The position numbers were made by a program, and so were the translations under genes. The notes under the pieces are model-generated. The model did no database searches. It worked only from the letters and a program-made list of their open reading frames with translations, and had not been told where the DNA came from. From the NCBI GenBank assembly GCA_016124675.1, contig WGNG01000003.1:1-64000 (forward strand): DNA of 64,000 nucleotides, given 5' to 3'. The stretch is from Alphaproteobacteria bacterium. GTDB taxonomy: Bacteria > Pseudomonadota > Alphaproteobacteria > Caulobacterales > Maricaulaceae. Shown piece after piece: positions 61,829 to 64,000 of this stretch. How positions within the stretch are numbered: position 1 is the stretch's first letter; every line of letters begins with the position of its first letter.

Positions 61829-62272
61829 TCAGAGCACGCGCCCGGTGATGTAGTCTTCCTGGTCGTCTTCATCGACCAGCGCTTCGCTGATCAGCTCTCC
61901 CTTCACGCTGATTCCCGCCGCGATCACGCTGCCCGTGTCCCCGGTGCGCAAGGGATGCCACTGAGGCAGGGGCTTGCCTTCGGCGATCAGGCGGTAGGCG
62001 CAGGTGTCCGGCATCCAGCCCAGCTGGCCGACCGTATCGGGCGTCAGCTTTACGCAGCCTGGAACCCTTGCATGCCGGTTGGCGTAGTCGCCGCACCGCA
62101 CGGTCTTGAGATCCAGAAGGCGGCAGGCCAGCGAGGTGCGCCAGACCGCGCCGTCCTCATCCTCCAGAAGCAGCGTGCAGCAGCGCCCGCAGCCATCGCA
62201 CAGGGATTCCCATTCGCTGCGCGTCATTTGCGCCAGCGTCTTTGTTTCGTAGAAGGGGGCTGTCGCGGTCAT
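61829..62272 (-). CDS. YcgN/UPF0260 cysteine-cluster protein
   Basis: 147 residues. W-E-S-L-C-D-G-C-G-R-C-C at 21-32 starts an eight-cysteine pattern that continues with ACRLLDLKTVRCGDYANRH and GCVKLTP, the YcgN/YkgJ-type zinc or iron-sulfur protein family of unknown function. It is conserved in gamma- and alphaproteobacteria and predicted cytosolic. It is divergent from the penicillin-binding protein gene across a 47-base gap. Confidence 0.88.
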   Translation of the reverse strand: MTATAPFYETKTLAQMTRSEWESLCDGCGRCCTLLLEDEDGAVWRTSLACRLLDLKTVRCGDYANRHARVPGCVKLTPDTVGQLGWMPDTCAYRLIAEGKPLPQWHPLRTGDTGSVIAAGISVKGELISEALVDEDDQEDYITGRVL

Positions 62273-62293
62273 CGCCCGAATTTAGCCGCGAAA

Positions 62294-62313
62294 GCGCGCT
62301 GTTAACAGCGCGC
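62294..62313. promoter_or_regulatory. perfect 20-base palindrome in the divergent promoter region
   Basis: GCGCGCTGTT (62294-62303) and AACAGCGCGC (62304-62313) form a palindrome with GTTAAC at its centre, lying between the YcgN-like gene and the penicillin-binding protein gene and ending 6 bases before the ATG at 62320. It may be a regulator site for both genes or a hairpin that hides the ribosome-binding site. Confidence 0.5.
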
Positions 62314-62319
62314 TGCAGC

Positions 62320-64000
62320 ATGACCATAAAGGAGCGCGCCATAACCTTCCGGGCTGACGAGAGCGAGCCGTGGCGCGCACGGGTGCTGCGCGGCCTGCCC
62401 CTGATCCTGGCGGGCGTGCTCCTGGTGCTGGTCGCGGCGGGCGCGGTGGGCGGAACGATCGCCTGGCGCTGGGCGTTTCACGATCTGCCAGACCTGCCTG
62501 AAGACATCGACGCGCTGTGGGATGTGCGCATGGAGCCGTCGGTCACGGTGCTGGCCGATGACGGGACGGTGATGGCCGTGCGCGGGCCGCTCTATGGCCG
62601 GCGCGTGCCACTGGAAGAGATGCCCGCCCACCTGCCCCAGGCCTTCATCGCCATCGAGGACCGGCGCTTCTTTGAGCACAGTGGCGTGGATCTGCACGGG
62701 CTGGCGCGGTCCTTCTGGGTCAATCTGCGCGCCGGGCGCACGGTGCAGGGCGGCTCCACCCTGACCATGCAGCTGGTGAAGAACCTGGTGCTGACGCCCG
62801 AACGCAGCCTGCGCCGCAAGCTGCAGGAGATACGGCTGGCGCGCCAGCTGGAGCGGCGCATCAGCAAGCAGGAGATTCTCGAGCTTTATCTCAACCGGGT
62901 TTATCTCGGCGAGCAGGCCTATGGCGTGGAGGCGGCCGCGCGGCGCTATTTCCAGACCACCACATCCGAACTCACCTTGCAGGAGGCAGCGCTGCTGGCG
63001 GCCCTGCCCAAGGCGCCCACACGGCTGGCGCCGACCGAAAACATGGAGGCGGCCCTGGCGCGGGCGCGCCTGGTCTTGTCTGCCATGCTGGAGGAAGAGT
63101 TCATTGATCCTATCGCCTATATGACCGCCGCCACGATCCCGGCTGAGCTGGCCCAGGCGCTGCTGGCCCCGGAGGATGCGCAAATCTGGGGGCATGTCTT
63201 TGACGCCGCCGTCGCCGAAGCGCTGGCGATACTGGGGGCTGACCGCGCCATTCCCGATCTGGTGATCACGACGACGATCGATCCCGCGCTCCAGCGCGCC
63301 GCGCATGGCGCGGTCAATGCGGTGCTGGACGCGCAAGGCGAAGCCCGCCAGGCGGGCGAGGGCGCGTTGGCGGCGCTCGCGCCGGACGGGCGGGTGCGGG
63401 CGCTGGTGGGCGGGCGCGATTACCGGCAGAGCCAGTTCAATCGGGCGACGCAGGCGTTGCGCCAGCCGGGCTCGGCCTTCAAGCCGGTCGTGTACGCCGC
63501 CGCCTTCGAGGCGGGCATGGACCCGGCCACGACCTTCAACGATGAGCCCATCGACATAGACGGCTGGAGCCCGGTCAATTTCGGCGGACGCTTCCTGGGG
63601 CGCATCACCATCGCCGACGCGCTCAAGCGCTCGGTCAATACGGTTGCGGCGCAGGCTGGCGTGCGCGCCGGCATGGATAACGTGACCGCGCTTGCTGCGC
63701 GCCTGGGCCTGTCGAGGCCCATGCTGCCGGTTCCGGCCATGACGCTTGGCGCAGGTGAGGTCACCCTGCTTGAACTCACAGGGGTTTATTCGGTTTTCGC
63801 CCGGGATGGGCTGCGGCGCGATCCCTATCTGGTGCGCGAGATCCGCAGCGCCCGCGGCGAGCTGATCTGGGAGGCCGGCCGCGCAGCGCCAGGCGAAGAG
63901 GTGCTCAGCGTCGAGCATGCCCGCTGGGTCAGCACCATGATGCAAAGCGTGATTCTCGACGGCACCGGCACGCGCGCCCGGATCCCCGGCCACACCGCTG
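62320..64000 (+). CDS. class A penicillin-binding protein (PBP1A/1C-like), cut by window edge
   Basis: The frame is open from ATG 62320 to the window end (560 codons). A membrane anchor lies at about 29-47. The glycosyltransferase domain has the catalytic Glu113 in AIEDRRFFEHSG, QGGSTLTMQLVKNL and RKLQEIRLARQLE. The transpeptidase domain shows the SxxK nucleophile at Ser385 (GSAFK), with SVNTVAAQ further on. It builds cell-wall peptidoglycan. AAAGGAG at 62327-62333 lies inside the reading frame, so the real start may be later, although no ATG/GTG/TTG follows at the right distance. Confidence 0.93.
   Translation, partial: MTIKERAITFRADESEPWRARVLRGLPLILAGVLLVLVAAGAVGGTIAWRWAFHDLPDLPEDIDALWDVRMEPSVTVLADDGTVMAVRGPLYGRRVPLEEMPAHLPQAFIAIEDRRFFEHSGVDLHGLARSFWVNLRAGRTVQGGSTLTMQLVKNLVLTPERSLRRKLQEIRLARQLERRISKQEILELYLNRVYLGEQAYGVEAAARRYFQTTTSELTLQEAALLAALPKAPTRLAPTENMEAALARARLVLSAMLEEEFIDPIAYMTAATIPAELAQALLAPEDAQIWGHVFDAAVAEALAILGADRAIPDLVITTTIDPALQRAAHGAVNAVLDAQGEARQAGEGALAALAPDGRVRALVGGRDYRQSQFNRATQALRQPGSAFKPVVYAAAFEAGMDPATTFNDEPIDIDGWSPVNFGGRFLGRITIADALKRSVNTVAAQAGVRAGMDNVTALAARLGLSRPMLPVPAMTLGAGEVTLLELTGVYSVFARDGLRRDPYLVREIRSARGELIWEAGRAAPGEEVLSVEHARWVSTMMQSVILDGTGTRARIPGHTA

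Overview
The window is high-GC DNA from an alphaproteobacterium, most likely of the Caulobacterales/Maricaulales/Hyphomonadaceae branch. The evidence is a divK-pleD cell-cycle pair, a tRNA-His with the clade-specific G1:U72/A73 acceptor and no encoded G-1, a DUF2336 protein, a tatA-tatB-tatC operon, a topA-rnr-Nudix run, and a complete gspC-to-gspN type II secretion operon. No species can be named from the sequence alone. Coding density is very high. No gene-free stretch exceeds 300 bases; the longest (about 204 to 237 bases) are 1004-1207, 28435-28670 and 60729-60965.

Layout. 1-1046 is accessory DNA: the end of an IS630-type transposase and a two-gene HEPN-containing module with an operator-like palindrome. 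1.2-26 kb is mostly housekeeping: purD, a DUF4287/DUF5655 protein with a ClpP-like protease, a CinA-type molybdopterin-binding domain protein, sfsA, a thioesterase, an M28 lipoprotein peptidase, map, gamma-glutamyltransferase, an AsmA-like protein, an M48 lipoprotein peptidase, tRNA-His, a ROK kinase with dinB, divK-pleD, rpmG, an MFS transporter, then topA-rnr-Nudix-degenerate Nudix. 26.2-45.1 kb is the most distinctive part. It holds a TonB-receptor remnant, a minimal prepilin peptidase (gspO-like), a PadR regulator with a HAAS-type membrane protein, a 922-residue poly-glycine lipoprotein made of two copies of one ~430-residue module, a TonB-dependent receptor, a strong terminator, and twelve tightly overlapping T2SS genes. 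My main hypothesis is that this is one functional unit: T2SS pseudopilins processed by the nearby peptidase place the lipoprotein on the cell surface, where it works with the TonB receptor.

45.2-64 kb holds dusA and a TSUP transporter, a BrnT-type toxin with an HTH partner set between two ~43-base direct repeats, a DUF1289 protein, a CNT nucleoside transporter, a Tat-exported SQR-like flavoprotein with a small membrane partner, an acetyltransferase, a DUF3253/UDG pair, a leucine-type dehydrogenase, a PAN-like secreted protein, DUF2336, prfC-mscS, tatABC, a crotonase, a YcgN-like cysteine-cluster protein, and a class A penicillin-binding protein that runs off the right edge. The Tat translocase encoded here could export at least two proteins encoded here (M48 and SQR-like), both of which carry twin-arginine plus lipobox signals.
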